Positions 1 through 8,681 of a DNA stretch of 64,000 bases are shown here, piece by piece. The notes beneath the pieces were generated by a model. It searched no databases. It saw only the letters and a list, made by a program, of their open reading frames with translations, and was not told the origin of the DNA. Origin of the DNA: Vibrio sinus (GTDB taxonomy: Bacteria; Pseudomonadota; Gammaproteobacteria; Enterobacterales; Vibrionaceae); contig NZ_JAMKMR010000003.1 in NCBI RefSeq assembly GCF_023634645.1, positions 1-64,000 on the forward strand, written 5' to 3'. The position numbers and the translations under genes are program-made. Every line of letters begins with the position of its first letter. The stretch's first letter is position 1.

Positions 1-326
1 TTTGTCAGCGACGCATTGATGAGTTGTGCAGAACACTAACGCAAGTGCAATGCTTTACCGTATTGTTGAAACGGTAAAAGTGATTGGCTTTATCCTCTAT
101 TATAACACTTCAATCACAGGCTCCTGTAGGGCAAGGGGTCATTGCAAATCGTAAAGAAGAGTAAACTGGGAAGACTCGCCCCCGAAGCTTCAGTTTGGTG
201 AAAGAACCACACCCACTTATTGATACCTGAAGTTATCCGAAACTCACATTCAAAAATGGTTGACCTTACCCTTAGGGGGACCTTTAAGCTACCCATCTCT
301 AGAAACGTGAATTAGAGGTACAAGCA
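1..326. other. Intergenic region, nothing recognised
   Basis: No convincing gene is seen. A short imperfect hairpin (TTTACCGT ... ACGGTAAA) lies near positions 53-78. The methyltransferase start at 327 is preceded by an AGAGGT ribosome binding site. I looked for 6S RNA, tmRNA, RNase P and cobalamin riboswitch signatures and found none. Confidence 0.4.
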
Positions 327-1145
327 ATGTCAAACAAACTTGCAGTTTCAAATACATGGGATATCGTTGCAGAAGGATATACTAGTCTATTCTCGCCGAT
401 GTTTGAACGCTGGGCGCGAGACAGTTTTGACAGAGTCAAGCTAAGAAAAGACGATCATGTTATCGATATAGCTTGTGGCCCAGGAACAGTTTCTCTCCTA
501 TTGTCAGAATTGGTTGATCGCGTGGACAGCTATGATTTCTCAGAGAATATGCTTTCTATACTAAGAAAATCTATCAAAGACAGGTCTATTTCTAACATTC
601 GCACCGAGCTATGTGATTGCCAGGCACTACACGCGGAAGACAAGACATATGATGTCGCCTTTTCACAGTTTGGGTTAATGTTCTTTCCGGACAGAATTCG
701 AGGCTTTGCGGAGATGTACCGCGTTCTAAAACCGCATGGTAGAGCCGCTGTATACACTTGGGCTCCACATCATACATCGAGTTACAACAGACTCATCGTT
801 GAATCGTTACAAGCAGGGTTCCCTGAATTGTTTGCTCAAAACCAAAGACAGGTGAATACGTCTGTTACTCCATTTGATAACAGCCAGACAATGGTCAGTG
901 AGATGAGTGCAGCCGGATTCGAAAGGGTAACTGTTGAGCCCATCAAGCATTTTTTTCCGAGTACAACGGCTGAGCAATTTTGGCAAGGCATACTCAAGGG
1001 CAGCGCTTTTTGCGCAGACTTAAAGGCCAGTACAGACCCGAGGTTTTGGCACAAGAAAGAGAAAATGTGTTTGGAGTATCTGAATACGCATTTACCGGGG
1101 CAGGAGCTACATGCTACAGCGCTTTTGGCTATTGGTGAAAAGTAG
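327..1145 (+). CDS. Class I SAM-dependent methyltransferase
   Basis: A 272-residue soluble protein with a Rossmann-type methyltransferase fold. Motif I (VIDIACGPG, residues 45-53) binds S-adenosylmethionine. An acidic residue follows at the end of beta-2 (SYDFSENML), and a motif near residue 125 (FAEMYRVLKPHGR) is typical of the UbiE/Methyltransf_11 group. The substrate cannot be read from the sequence. The start has a good AGAGGT site 7-8 bases upstream. The gene converges on the cysteinyl-tRNA synthetase gene, with a hairpin between them. Family assignment is secure; the biological role is unknown. Confidence 0.85.
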   Translation: MSNKLAVSNTWDIVAEGYTSLFSPMFERWARDSFDRVKLRKDDHVIDIACGPGTVSLLLSELVDRVDSYDFSENMLSILRKSIKDRSISNIRTELCDCQALHAEDKTYDVAFSQFGLMFFPDRIRGFAEMYRVLKPHGRAAVYTWAPHHTSSYNRLIVESLQAGFPELFAQNQRQVNTSVTPFDNSQTMVSEMSAAGFERVTVEPIKHFFPSTTAEQFWQGILKGSAFCADLKASTDPRFWHKKEKMCLEYLNTHLPGQELHATALLAIGEK

Positions 1146-1164
1146 GTATGCAGCTGAAAAATCA

Positions 1165-1192
1165 GTGTGAGTCGAAATTATGGATCTCACAC
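1165..1192. terminator. Hairpin between convergent genes
   Basis: GTGTGAG (1165-1171) pairs with CTCACAC (1186-1192) in the 56-base gap between the convergent methyltransferase and cysS genes. There is no clear U-tract on either side, so it is a weak or bidirectional terminator candidate. Confidence 0.4.
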
Positions 1193-1201
1193 TAATACGG
1201 C

Positions 1202-2584
1202 TCACCCACCCGTGTACGGAATGATAGTGCTTGTTCCATCGGCGCTATCATTCACGTCAAACCCTAGTCTTTGAATTTTTAGGCGAGTCTTGTCTGCTTG
1301 TGCATAATTTTGCTGACTTTTTAGCTGCTGGCGAAGCTCGACAAGTTGGTAAACTTCATCAGGAATAGACAATTGAGCCTGCTTATCCAACTCTAGCCCC
1401 AAGATAGAATCGAAGAACATGAGCGTAGATTTGATGTTAGCAGGCTGCAGGTTACTATTTATCACTTTCCATATTAATGCTAAAGCCTTTGGAGTATTAA
1501 GATCATGATTCATATAAGATATAAACTCTGTCTTATAGCGATCATTAACGCTGCCACCTTCAGGTAACTCAGAAACTTTGTTACGTAACCGATGAAGTGC
1601 TGTTTGCGCTGCCTTTAAGCCTTCCCAAGTAAAATTTAGATGACTTCGGTAGTGGCAGGTTAAGGTTAGGTATCGGTAAGCTAGCGCTTCAAAGCCTTGC
1701 TGTATTAGGCTGTCTAGCCTAAGTGAATGCCCGGATTTAGAAACCTTTTCATTATTCAGTTGTAAAAAGTATCCGTGTAGCCAGTATTTTGCTTGTATTC
1801 GGCCATTCTTTGCTTGGCACTGAGCTATCTCATTTGTGTGATGTACGGGTATATGATCTTCTCCGCCAACATGGATATCAAATACCTCTCCTAAGTACTT
1901 TTCAGCCATCGCTGAACACTCAATATGCCACCCTGGAAAACCCATTCCCCAAGGGCTCTTCCATTCCATTTGCCGTTCTCTATTTCCGCTGAGTTTCCAT
2001 AATGCAAAATCTGTGTGGCTCTTTTTCTCTGCCATGGCAACGCGAATACCAGCTTCAAGGCCTTGTTGATTCAGTCGAGCCAAGGCACCGTAGTGTGTAA
2101 GCTTGGTCGTGTCGAAATAGATTCCGTCACCAGTCTGATAGGTAAAGCCTTTTTCTTCAAGAGCCTGTATGAACTGAATTTGTTCATCAATGTGTTCGGT
2201 CGCCCTACATAAGGTGGATGGTTTGCTTATATTTAGGCGTTGTAGATCTACCAAGAACGCTTTTTCAAAAAAAGTAGCGATCTCCCATGCTGACTTTTGT
2301 TGTTTGCGCGCGCCTTTCTCCATTTTATCCTCGCCGCTATCGGCATCGGAGACTAAGTGGCCAACGTCCGTAATGTTCATCACATGATTGACTTTATAAC
2401 CGTTGAGAGTAAGTGTTCGCTTCAATGTGTCGACGAAAATATAGGTTCTCAAATTCCCAATATGCGCATAGTCATAAACGGTTGGCCCACAAGCATACAG
2501 CCCAACTTCTTTTTTATTGATAGCAAAAAATGGCGTGATTTTTCTTTCCATAGTGTCAAATAGCTTTAGATTTGATTCAGTCAT
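1202..2584 (-). CDS. cysS: Cysteine--tRNA ligase, divergent form
   Basis: A 460-residue class I aminoacyl-tRNA synthetase charging tRNA-Cys with cysteine. The HIGH-type motif is HIGN at residues 41-44; the KMSKS loop reads KVSKS at 280-284. The four zinc ligands of the family are present: C32, C223, H248 and E252, with the spacing of the E. coli enzyme. The catalytic core differs from the usual gammaproteobacterial enzyme: [16 protein letters not shown] replaces the GGGSDLxFPHHENE form. This suggests a second, horizontally acquired paralogue rather than the housekeeping gene, which I infer lies elsewhere. The start has a strong purine-rich site (AAGGGGAAGAA). The leader contains a cysteine-codon peptide and a terminator, so expression is probably attenuated by charged tRNA-Cys. 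Confidence 0.9.
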   Translation of the reverse strand: MTESNLKLFDTMERKITPFFAINKKEVGLYACGPTVYDYAHIGNLRTYIFVDTLKRTLTLNGYKVNHVMNITDVGHLVSDADSGEDKMEKGARKQQKSAWEIATFFEKAFLVDLQRLNISKPSTLCRATEHIDEQIQFIQALEEKGFTYQTGDGIYFDTTKLTHYGALARLNQQGLEAGIRVAMAEKKSHTDFALWKLSGNRERQMEWKSPWGMGFPGWHIECSAMAEKYLGEVFDIHVGGEDHIPVHHTNEIAQCQAKNGRIQAKYWLHGYFLQLNNEKVSKSGHSLRLDSLIQQGFEALAYRYLTLTCHYRSHLNFTWEGLKAAQTALHRLRNKVSELPEGGSVNDRYKTEFISYMNHDLNTPKALALIWKVINSNLQPANIKSTLMFFDSILGLELDKQAQLSIPDEVYQLVELRQQLKSQQNYAQADKTRLKIQRLGFDVNDSADGTSTIIPYTGG

Positions 2585-2602
2585 TTCTTCCCCTTCAAAT
2601 AC

Positions 2603-2635
2603 AAAAAGGCCGCGGATGTAAACATCTGCGGCCTT
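2603..2635 (-). terminator. Intrinsic terminator/attenuator before cysS
   Basis: On the minus strand a GC-rich hairpin (AAGGCCGC at 2635-2628 as the 5' arm; stem down to 2606 with one internal mismatch; two-base loop at 2620-2621) is followed by TTTTT (2607-2603). It sits between the leader peptide stop and the cysS ribosome binding site, about 20 bases before the start codon. It would end transcription before cysS unless an alternative pairing forms. Leader bases GCGGCTTT (2682-2675) are complementary, with one G-U pair, to AAGGCCGC of the 5' arm and could act as the antiterminator. Confidence 0.85.
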
Positions 2636-2656
2636 GGTGGTGTTGCGAAAAATTTG

Positions 2657-2743
2657 TTAACTAATAGCTACACGAAAGCCGCCGTAAATCAAAAGATTAC
2701 AGCAGCAACAAGGAGTTTGATTAATGGTAGCAATATATGTCAT
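2657..2743 (-). CDS. Cysteine-codon leader peptide of cysS (28 aa)
   Basis: A 28-codon open reading frame starts MTYIATINQTPCCCCNLL and ends with TAA. Residues 12-15 are four consecutive cysteines (codons TGT TGC TGC TGT, positions 2710-2699), highly unlikely by chance. An AGGA ribosome binding site lies 8 bases before the ATG. The stop is about 22 bases upstream of the terminator hairpin. The bases proposed as antiterminator (2682-2675) begin five codons after the last cysteine codon, so a ribosome stalled at the cysteine codons would leave them free while one reaching the stop would hinder them. This is the architecture of trp/his/leu attenuators, with cysteine as the sensed amino acid. The arrangement is read directly from the sequence; function is inferred. 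Confidence 0.85.
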   Translation of the reverse strand: MTYIATINQTPCCCCNLLIYGGFRVAIS

Positions 2744-2980
2744 ATCTAACATCCTAATCGACGGGCAAAGCAAATTCAATAAGTAACTATTGCTGGTTAC
2801 CAAAGTTCAGTATTAGAAAAGGGAATCGCCAATTTGTTTGATCTGCAGCGCCGAGAATTTAGCTTAGAAAGAACGTTTGAGCGAGATTGTAGGATAGCCT
2901 GAATTATGACACTCTAAGCATAACGAACAGTAACTCGCTGAGCTCTAGATTTGGCGTTATGCGAACAGGATAAATCATCG

Positions 2981-3331
2981 ATGATTCGAAATTTCTTAGA
3001 AACACAAAAACAAACTCAGACCTCGGCTCACGGAGGAAGAGGGGATGTTGAACTATATGAAATATGGAGTGGAGACGATTTTTTGAGTAAATGCGATTTT
3101 ATTGACAGGCAAGTCATTCCCCCGGGTTCAACAGTTGGCTATCACAAGCATGGCAACAATGAAGAAATGTATATCCTTCTAGAAGGAACTGGAACGATGA
3201 CAATCGATAATCAAACGGTAAAGGTAAAGAAGGGAGACATGATTAAAAACCCACCTTTTGGAGAGCATGGTTTGATCAATGATTCAAGCTCTAATATCGA
3301 GATGTTAATCATCCAGATGAGTCTGGACTGA
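2981..3331 (+). CDS. Cupin domain protein
   Basis: A 116-residue single-domain cupin. The metal-binding motif GYHKHGNNEEMYILLEG is followed by the second motif around PPFGEHGL, giving three histidines and a glutamate for metal coordination. The start chosen is ATG at 2981, with AGGA ten bases upstream; an in-frame TTG at 2951 lacks a site. Small cupins of this type often bind sugars or small organic ligands or act as isomerases, but the substrate is not evident. It converges with codA, with only five bases between the stop codons. Confidence 0.8.
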   Translation: MIRNFLETQKQTQTSAHGGRGDVELYEIWSGDDFLSKCDFIDRQVIPPGSTVGYHKHGNNEEMYILLEGTGTMTIDNQTVKVKKGDMIKNPPFGEHGLINDSSSNIEMLIIQMSLD

Positions 3332-3336
3332 TCGCT

Positions 3337-4605
3337 CTACCGAAAATTGATTGCTTCGCTTTCTTGTAAATAAATTTGGCTTTGGGCCGGCTCCGTTTTC
3401 GCAATCACCTTACCTTGCCGAATTGAATAGAGTACCGGCACTTGGCGTCTCACTGCATCAAAACCTGAGTCCGCAGCTAAGATGATTAGGTTGGCGGGTT
3501 TGCCAACATCTACACCATAATGTGATTCTACGTTTAATGCTTTGGCTGAATTAGTGGAAATAAGGTCCAAAGATTGATCAATCTGCTCGTATCCCATGAG
3601 TTGGCTGGCATGTAAGCCCATATGCAGAACCTGAAGCATATTAGCGGTGCCTAAAGGGTACCAGGGGTCAAATACATCGTCGTGTCCAAAGCACAGGTTT
3701 ATGCCAGCATCTATCAGCTCTTTTACTCGAGTAAGGCCCCTTCGTTTTGGGTAGTCGTCGAAGCGCCCTTGTAAATGGATATTCACCAGCGGGTTCGACA
3801 CAAAACTGATGCCAGATAGTTTGAGCAGTCTGAACAAACGGGATGTGTATGCGGAGTTATAAGAGCCCATCGCTGTAGTATGGCTGGCGGTGACTTTTGA
3901 TCCTATCTTGTGTTCAAGCGCGAGTGTGGCAAGGGTTTCTATGAAGCGAGATTGCTCATCGTCAATCTCATCACAATGAACGTCAACCAGACGGTTGTAT
4001 TTCATCGCGACATCGAAAGCATAATGGAGGGACTCCACACCATATTCTCGGGTGAATTCGAAGTGGGGTATCGCGCCGACGACGTCTGCGCCAAGTTTTA
4101 TTGATTCGTCTAATAGAGCTTTACCATTAGGAAATGAAAGGATGCCCTCTTGAGGGAAGGCGACGATTTGCAAGTCAACCCATTGTTTCATTTCGTGCTT
4201 TAGCTCAAGCATTGCTTGCAAAGCTACTAAGTTTGGGTCAGATACATCTACGTGGCTGCGTACATATTGAATGCCCTGCGCGATTTGCCATTTCAACGTT
4301 TTTTTCGCTCGTGATTTGACGTCTTCATGGTTAAGTTGCGCTTTTCTCTCTGCCCAACGCTCTATGCCTTCAAAAAGAGTGCCTGATTGGTTCCAGCGAG
4401 GCTGACCTGCAGTTTGTGTGGTATCTAAGTGAATATGTGGTTCGCAAAATGGCGGAACGGTTAAGTTGAAGCCTGCGTCTATGGTTTCATGTTTCCAGTC
4501 AATTGGGTCTTCGTTAGCTACGATGGATTGTATCTGAGCGTTTTCAATCAGTATTTGATAGTAGCCTTCTTTATTTCGTAGTTTTGCATTTTTAATACGC
4601 AGCAT
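3337..4605 (-). CDS. codA: Cytosine deaminase
   Basis: A 422-residue amidohydrolase that deaminates cytosine to uracil in pyrimidine salvage. It matches E. coli CodA closely along its length: [20 protein letters not shown] carries the first metal histidines, then [23 protein letters not shown], and the metal aspartate in [14 protein letters not shown]. An open frame extends further upstream, but the start at 4605 (MLRIKNAKL) matches the family length. No codB permease gene is adjacent. A minus-strand terminator hairpin 95 bases upstream and further hairpins before it suggest the gene is controlled by premature termination. Confidence 0.95.
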   Translation of the reverse strand: MLRIKNAKLRNKEGYYQILIENAQIQSIVANEDPIDWKHETIDAGFNLTVPPFCEPHIHLDTTQTAGQPRWNQSGTLFEGIERWAERKAQLNHEDVKSRAKKTLKWQIAQGIQYVRSHVDVSDPNLVALQAMLELKHEMKQWVDLQIVAFPQEGILSFPNGKALLDESIKLGADVVGAIPHFEFTREYGVESLHYAFDVAMKYNRLVDVHCDEIDDEQSRFIETLATLALEHKIGSKVTASHTTAMGSYNSAYTSRLFRLLKLSGISFVSNPLVNIHLQGRFDDYPKRRGLTRVKELIDAGINLCFGHDDVFDPWYPLGTANMLQVLHMGLHASQLMGYEQIDQSLDLISTNSAKALNVESHYGVDVGKPANLIILAADSGFDAVRRQVPVLYSIRQGKVIAKTEPAQSQIYLQESEAINFR

Positions 4606-4700
4606 ACTGAATCGTTCCCTTGCAAAGACACTGAAATTAAACGTTACCTTCAAAATAAAGTTGGGCGCAAGGGTTGTCTCAGGATGTTGAGTTACCGAGC

Positions 4701-4734
4701 AAAAAAAAAGCCAATTGCATGGGTGCAATTGGCT
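4701..4734 (-). terminator. Intrinsic terminator in the codA leader
   Basis: AGCCAATTGCA (4734-4724 on the minus strand) pairs with its complement (4719-4709) over 11 bp around a four-base loop, followed by nine T residues (4709-4701). It points in the codA direction and ends about 95 bases before the codA start. No upstream minus-strand gene needs a terminator here, so it is best explained as an attenuator. Confidence 0.8.
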
Positions 4735-4806
4735 GAATTATAAGGTGAACAAATTGGTTCACTAACAACGTCAGTTGGCTAGGTGACCCTCGGCTTAAAA
4801 AGGGTC
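4735..4806 (-). promoter_or_regulatory. Structured leader upstream of codA
   Basis: Reading the minus strand towards codA, three hairpins precede the terminator: GACCCT/AGGGTC (4806-4801 with 4780-4775), an imperfect CTAGCCAAC/GTTGTTAG stem, and GTGAAC/GTTCAC (4762-4757 with 4750-4745). The last hairpin loop contains CCAATTTG, resembling the terminator 5' arm, so it could compete for the terminator 3' arm. The arrangement resembles a riboswitch or protein-responsive attenuator, but I do not recognise the class. Confidence 0.5.
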
Positions 4807-5163
4807 AATGTAAGTAATGCATCATGTGTGCCAAGTTTAATATGGCGTTTTTAGGGCGATTTATAGGGGTATTCCACTAAATTATTAGCGTTTGATTGCA
4901 TAATGCAATTGCAATGTGCAAAGCGTTTGAAAAAAGCTAATTGCAATGCTGTTAGTAACAGTGGTGATGTTTTGTCTATTTTCTTCAAATAGGAACAGTC
5001 AGTTGACGCCGAATTCTGCATCATGAAGTGACTTGGGAATAAGATACTGTAATAATGTTGCACTAATTTGAAGTTTCGCTTTTTGTCCATTTTGCCTATC
5101 TCGTAGACACTCTCCTCAAGAGGTGGCTAGGGATATATTCGTTTTAACTGTCAGGGGAATGCA
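4807..5163. other. Divergent intergenic region codA / lysE-like
   Basis: No supported gene; the AT-rich open frame at 4851-5090 has no ribosome binding site and no family resemblance. Both divergent promoters are expected here. A purine-rich segment precedes the ATG at 5164. Confidence 0.4.
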
Positions 5164-5778
5164 ATGACACTCACTATTTGGTTGTCTTTATTTGTCGTAT
5201 GTCTGTTGGGTGCCATGTCACCAGGTCCGAGTCTCGCCATGGTTGTTAAGCATAGCTTGGCGGGCAGTCGTAAAAATGGTTTCGCGGTAGCTTGGGCTCA
5301 TGCTTTTGGGATCGGGGTATACGCATTTATTACTATGATTGGTTTGGCGGTCGTATTGCACAATGCTCCTTTGGTGTTTGAAGGGATCAGTTTAGCAGGG
5401 GCGTTGTATCTTGCTTATTTAGGGATAAATGCGTTGCGATCAAAAGGCGGCGTAGCGGCGAAATTAGAGTCGGGTGAGCGAGTGAGTGTCTCACAGTCAG
5501 CAAAAGAGGGCATATTGATCTCCATTTTGAACCCCAAGATCGCTATCTTTTTTATCGCACTATTTAGCCAATTTGTGTCAGTAGGACATGGGGTGGCGGA
5601 CAAATCCATTGTAGTGTTGACGCCATTTGTCGTAGACGGTCTGTGGTATACCTTAATTACGCTGTTACTTTCTAGCCCACTTTTTATTGATAAGATGCGA
5701 GCTAAAGCTCAGCTGATCGATCGTTTATCAGGTGTGATCTTAATCTTGTTGGCGATTCGTGTTGTCTTTACCCTTTAA
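5164..5778 (+). CDS. LysE/RhtB family amino-acid exporter
   Basis: A 204-residue inner-membrane protein with about six hydrophobic segments. The N-terminal signature GAMSPGPSLAMVVKHSLAGS (about residues 17-36) is the hallmark of LysE/RhtB exporters, and NPKIAIFFIALF near residue 125 is the second conserved block. Members export amino acids such as homoserine, threonine or lysine; the specificity is not evident. The next gene (OsmC family) follows 57 bases downstream on the same strand, with a terminator after it, so the pair may be cotranscribed. Confidence 0.9.
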   Translation: MTLTIWLSLFVVCLLGAMSPGPSLAMVVKHSLAGSRKNGFAVAWAHAFGIGVYAFITMIGLAVVLHNAPLVFEGISLAGALYLAYLGINALRSKGGVAAKLESGERVSVSQSAKEGILISILNPKIAIFFIALFSQFVSVGHGVADKSIVVLTPFVVDGLWYTLITLLLSSPLFIDKMRAKAQLIDRLSGVILILLAIRVVFTL

Positions 5779-5835
5779 GCTGATATTCGCCGTTGGGTTG
5801 GTGTAATATCAGAGGGAACAATTGTTGGAGGCGTT

Positions 5836-6234
5836 ATGCAAGCAGAAGTAAAATGGGTTGATGGGTTTAGGTTTATTGGTCAGTCTGAATCGGGACATTC
5901 CGTCGTTATGGATGGTAGCGGTGGTAAAACGGCGCCTAGCCCTATGGAAATGGTATTAATTGCCGCAGGAGGCTGTAGTTCTGTCGATGTGGTCGATGGG
6001 TTAAAAGAAGCAGGGCAGCAAGTCGTTGACTGTGTCGCTAAGCTAACGACCGAGAGAAGAGAGACAGCACCGCGTATTTTTACCAAAGTGAATATTCATT
6101 TTAAGGTCACAGGCAATCAACTCGACGAGAGCGTTGTTGAACAAGTGACGGCGAATTCTCTGCAAAAGTATTGCTCTGTCTGCTTAATGTTAGGAGAAGG
6201 CGTCGAAATGACGCACAGTTGGGAAGTCTGTTAA
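5836..6234 (+). CDS. OsmC family protein (YhfA-like)
   Basis: A 132-residue OsmC/Ohr-fold protein. Two conserved cysteines are present, in AAGGCSSVDVVDGL (about residue 48) and in QKYCSVCLMLG (about residues 115-118), the redox-active positions of the family that reduces organic hydroperoxides. Length and sequence fit the YhfA subgroup, whose physiological substrate is not established. A GGAGGC site precedes the start. A strong terminator begins 25 bases after the stop. Confidence 0.88.
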   Translation: MQAEVKWVDGFRFIGQSESGHSVVMDGSGGKTAPSPMEMVLIAAGGCSSVDVVDGLKEAGQQVVDCVAKLTTERRETAPRIFTKVNIHFKVTGNQLDESVVEQVTANSLQKYCSVCLMLGEGVEMTHSWEVC

Positions 6235-6258
6235 ATTTAGGCAAATTATTTCATAAAG

Positions 6259-6282
6259 CCAGGCTAGCTGCCTGGTTTTTTT
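6259..6282 (+). terminator. Intrinsic terminator after osmC-like gene
   Basis: CCAGGC (6259-6264) and GCCTGG (6270-6275) form a stem around a five-base loop, followed by seven T residues. It terminates the exporter/OsmC transcript and lies 36 bases before the next start. Confidence 0.85.
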
Positions 6283-6317
6283 CTATCCTGAAAAGTATGT
6301 ATTTGGATAGACTCGCT

Positions 6318-6938
6318 ATGAAAGCTATAAAAGGAAAGATAGTTGAGCTTAGCCAGGAAAAGGGATTTGGATATATCGTTCCAACCACTGGTAGGCTTAG
6401 GGTGAGGTTCAAATTTGACGACTATATTGAATCGAAAAAGAGTATTGCCGTAGGTGAAGAAGTCTTGTTTCGAATTGTCAAAGATGAGTCTGGTCAGGGG
6501 AAGGCAATCGATATTCAGAGAGTTCGTCATTGTCGATTGTCACTTGTGGCGGCTATCTGGTTTGCTTTGGCTATGGTTGGTTGCGTACTCTACTTTCAAT
6601 ATCCTATTGAGGTCTTAGTCTACTACTCGGTAATTAACGTGTTGGTTTGGTTAGTTTGCTGGTTAGATAAGCGCGCAAGCGTAGCGGGCCGTCCAGTAAC
6701 TGGAGAAAGTGCACTACTATTTTTATCACTTATTGGTGGTTGGGTTGCTGGAGCCATCGCTCCTTATTTCTTTAAATCTGCTCCACGAAGCGCGTTGTAC
6801 AAAATGTTTTTTGTGCTGGTTATTGCCATGCAGTTTTCTTTTTTCACCTGGTCATTGTCTCCAAAAGGGGAGAGTTGGGTCAATCAGAAGATTACCCACA
6901 TTTATCAAACTCAGGGCGCAGTATTTAGCAAAAGGTGA
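6318..6938 (+). CDS. Cold-shock domain plus DUF1294 membrane protein
   Basis: A 206-residue protein with two parts. Residues 1-70 form a cold-shock-like OB fold (KGKIVELSQEKGFGYIVP ... DDY), likely nucleic-acid binding. The rest is a DUF1294 membrane domain with about four hydrophobic helices and the family motif near DKRASVAGRPVTGE. Start at 6318 is chosen because the longer open frame reads back through the preceding terminator. Fusions of this kind are common in gammaproteobacteria; the function is unknown. The gene converges with the L,D-transpeptidase gene. Confidence 0.85.
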   Translation: MKAIKGKIVELSQEKGFGYIVPTTGRLRVRFKFDDYIESKKSIAVGEEVLFRIVKDESGQGKAIDIQRVRHCRLSLVAAIWFALAMVGCVLYFQYPIEVLVYYSVINVLVWLVCWLDKRASVAGRPVTGESALLFLSLIGGWVAGAIAPYFFKSAPRSALYKMFFVLVIAMQFSFFTWSLSPKGESWVNQKITHIYQTQGAVFSKR

Positions 6939-6960
6939 CTTGGGTGTTGTTAGCTCATTG

Positions 6961-7443
6961 CTACCATTCAATATGAATAGGTGTGCCGACTTTAACTAAA
7001 CGAAGAAACTCATCCATTTCTTGGTTAGTGATAGCGATACAGCCATCGGTCCAGTCAAAGCTTTGTACGTACTCTGGAGGCCGCTTATCTCCATTTTTTA
7101 AGCCATGGATTTTAATATTACCACCGGGAGACACTCCCAAGCGGTATGCCTTGGCGACATCGTAAATGTTCGGGTAGTTGATGTGGATAGAGCGATAAAA
7201 GGCAGACTCTTCTATGATGAAATCAAGCTGATAAAGCCCTTCTGGCGTGCGTTGATCACCCTCATAGAGTTTGTGTCCACGAGGCTGCTTACCCAAAGCA
7301 ATACGATACTCTCTTACTACCTCATCGTTGTCGATTAAATACATTCTTCGTTTGGACTTATCCACCTTTACGATGTCGACTGCTGCGATGCAAGAAACGG
7401 TAAATCCAGAAAAAATCAGAGCCATTATCCAACGTGTAACCAT
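6961..7443 (-). CDS. L,D-transpeptidase (YkuD) family protein
   Basis: A 160-residue exported protein with an N-terminal signal segment (WIMALIFSGFTVSCIAA). The catalytic block is present: IKIHGLKNG followed by DWTDGCIAITNQEMDEF, with the nucleophilic cysteine in DGC and the upstream histidine. These enzymes make 3-3 cross-links in peptidoglycan or attach lipoproteins to it. The single-domain form, ending soon after the active site, is typical of small Vibrio YkuD proteins. The start at 7443 is taken because the longer frame requires a TTG and lacks a signal peptide. Confidence 0.88.
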   Translation of the reverse strand: MVTRWIMALIFSGFTVSCIAAVDIVKVDKSKRRMYLIDNDEVVREYRIALGKQPRGHKLYEGDQRTPEGLYQLDFIIEESAFYRSIHINYPNIYDVAKAYRLGVSPGGNIKIHGLKNGDKRPPEYVQSFDWTDGCIAITNQEMDEFLRLVKVGTPIHIEW

Positions 7444-7523
7444 ACTTCGATAGCCGTTTTTATTATTAGGTAATCGTAAGTATGGTTGTTGAATTGCGAA
7501 TAGCAAAGCTAGACGATGTAGAT

Positions 7524-8432
7524 TTATAAAGTCTCGCTAGACGTATGGTCTTTAATGGGTGCTAGTGCCTCTGAGGTCGCCTTTTTGTTGGCAGAAGGTG
7601 AGATAAGCAAATGCTCGATTTTTTTGATCGCTTCAATTGAATTGTTCGCCCGACGATAGCTCAAATAGATGGGTTTGCACCATTCATCAATTTCGCTCAC
7701 TTTGTATAAATCTCCAGAAGCAAGATATGGTTCAATCATACTTTGCGGTAAGTAGGCTGTGCCGCCTTTCTCGACGATGAAATCCAACGCGATTCTGCCT
7801 GTTGACGTTCTGAGATAGGGAGCTGAGATAGTGGGGTGACGCTCGGCATGTTCTGAGCTAAACCGCGTTCCCCAATCGACATAAACGTAGTTGTTTTCGA
7901 GGGCTTGTTCCACAGAACAGGGCTTAGATGAAACAAGGGTAAGTACTAAACTGGAGACTTTTGTACAGCACAGCTCATCATAGTTAACCGGGTCTAAGGC
8001 GAGTGCCATGTCTAGCGTTTTATCCAGCAACTTTTTGTAAATTTGTTCACGAGATAATGCGTTGGCGGTAAATGCATAGCCTTTAAATTTATCCGTAATC
8101 AAGCTCAGGCAGCTTTGCAAGTAGGCATCCCAGATATCCGGCGCTCCTCCAATGGTTAGCTGGAGTGCCTGACCGCTCTCTAAAGACAGATCAAACTTAG
8201 CCTGTTCTAAGGTATTCACCATAATATCGGCGTAGCTGATTAACCGCTCGCCGGAAGGCGTAAGTCGGATTGCATTTCTGTCTCGAAGAAATAACCGCGC
8301 ACCAAAGTATGACTCGAGCTGCTTAATACGGGCACTGACTGCCGCTTGTGTAATGTACAAATTTTCTGCGGCTCGGCCGAAATGTCTCTCTTTAGCCACT
8401 TCGAGAAAAGTTTTGAAGACCTTTACATCCAT
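7524..8432 (-). CDS. LysR family regulator, HdfR-like
   Basis: A 302-residue LysR regulator. The N-terminal winged helix (VFKTFLEVAKERHFGRAAEN ... TQAAVSARIKQLE) is followed by a periplasmic-binding-fold effector domain. The N-terminus resembles HdfR, a regulator of flagellar genes in E. coli, but LysR orthology by eye is uncertain. It lies 80 bases upstream of the L,D-transpeptidase gene on the same strand and divergently from terC. Confidence 0.88.
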   Translation of the reverse strand: MDVKVFKTFLEVAKERHFGRAAENLYITQAAVSARIKQLESYFGARLFLRDRNAIRLTPSGERLISYADIMVNTLEQAKFDLSLESGQALQLTIGGAPDIWDAYLQSCLSLITDKFKGYAFTANALSREQIYKKLLDKTLDMALALDPVNYDELCCTKVSSLVLTLVSSKPCSVEQALENNYVYVDWGTRFSSEHAERHPTISAPYLRTSTGRIALDFIVEKGGTAYLPQSMIEPYLASGDLYKVSEIDEWCKPIYLSYRRANNSIEAIKKIEHLLISPSANKKATSEALAPIKDHTSSETL

Positions 8433-8681
8433 AGTTTTTAATTATTGTTTTGCCACGAGCGGAGCATAGCATATTTTATTTGTTCAGCGAGAAGAATAGC
8501 AGGCTTTCATGTTAAGACTTAAGTCTATACCCCGTAGGGCTTACCGTTAAAACTCTGCAACACAGTCTGCTTGTTTTCATATTGGACTGATCTTTACCAT
8601 TTATTACAAATTCCACTGTTGCGAATTGATACATTGAATGATTAACTGACTTCTCTTAAGTAATAGAGGTAACAAATTTAA

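Noticed and set aside
114..296. 60-codon minus-strand open frame near the window start
   Set aside because: No ribosome binding site and no recognisable protein features.
4851..5090. 79-codon minus-strand open frame between codA and lysE-like gene
   Set aside because: No ribosome binding site, AT-rich random composition, no family resemblance, and it occupies promoter space of two divergent genes.
8433..8681. yybP-ykoY type manganese riboswitch before terC
   Set aside because: I looked for the GGGGAGUAG-type conserved loops and did not find them; the leader peptide is the better supported element.
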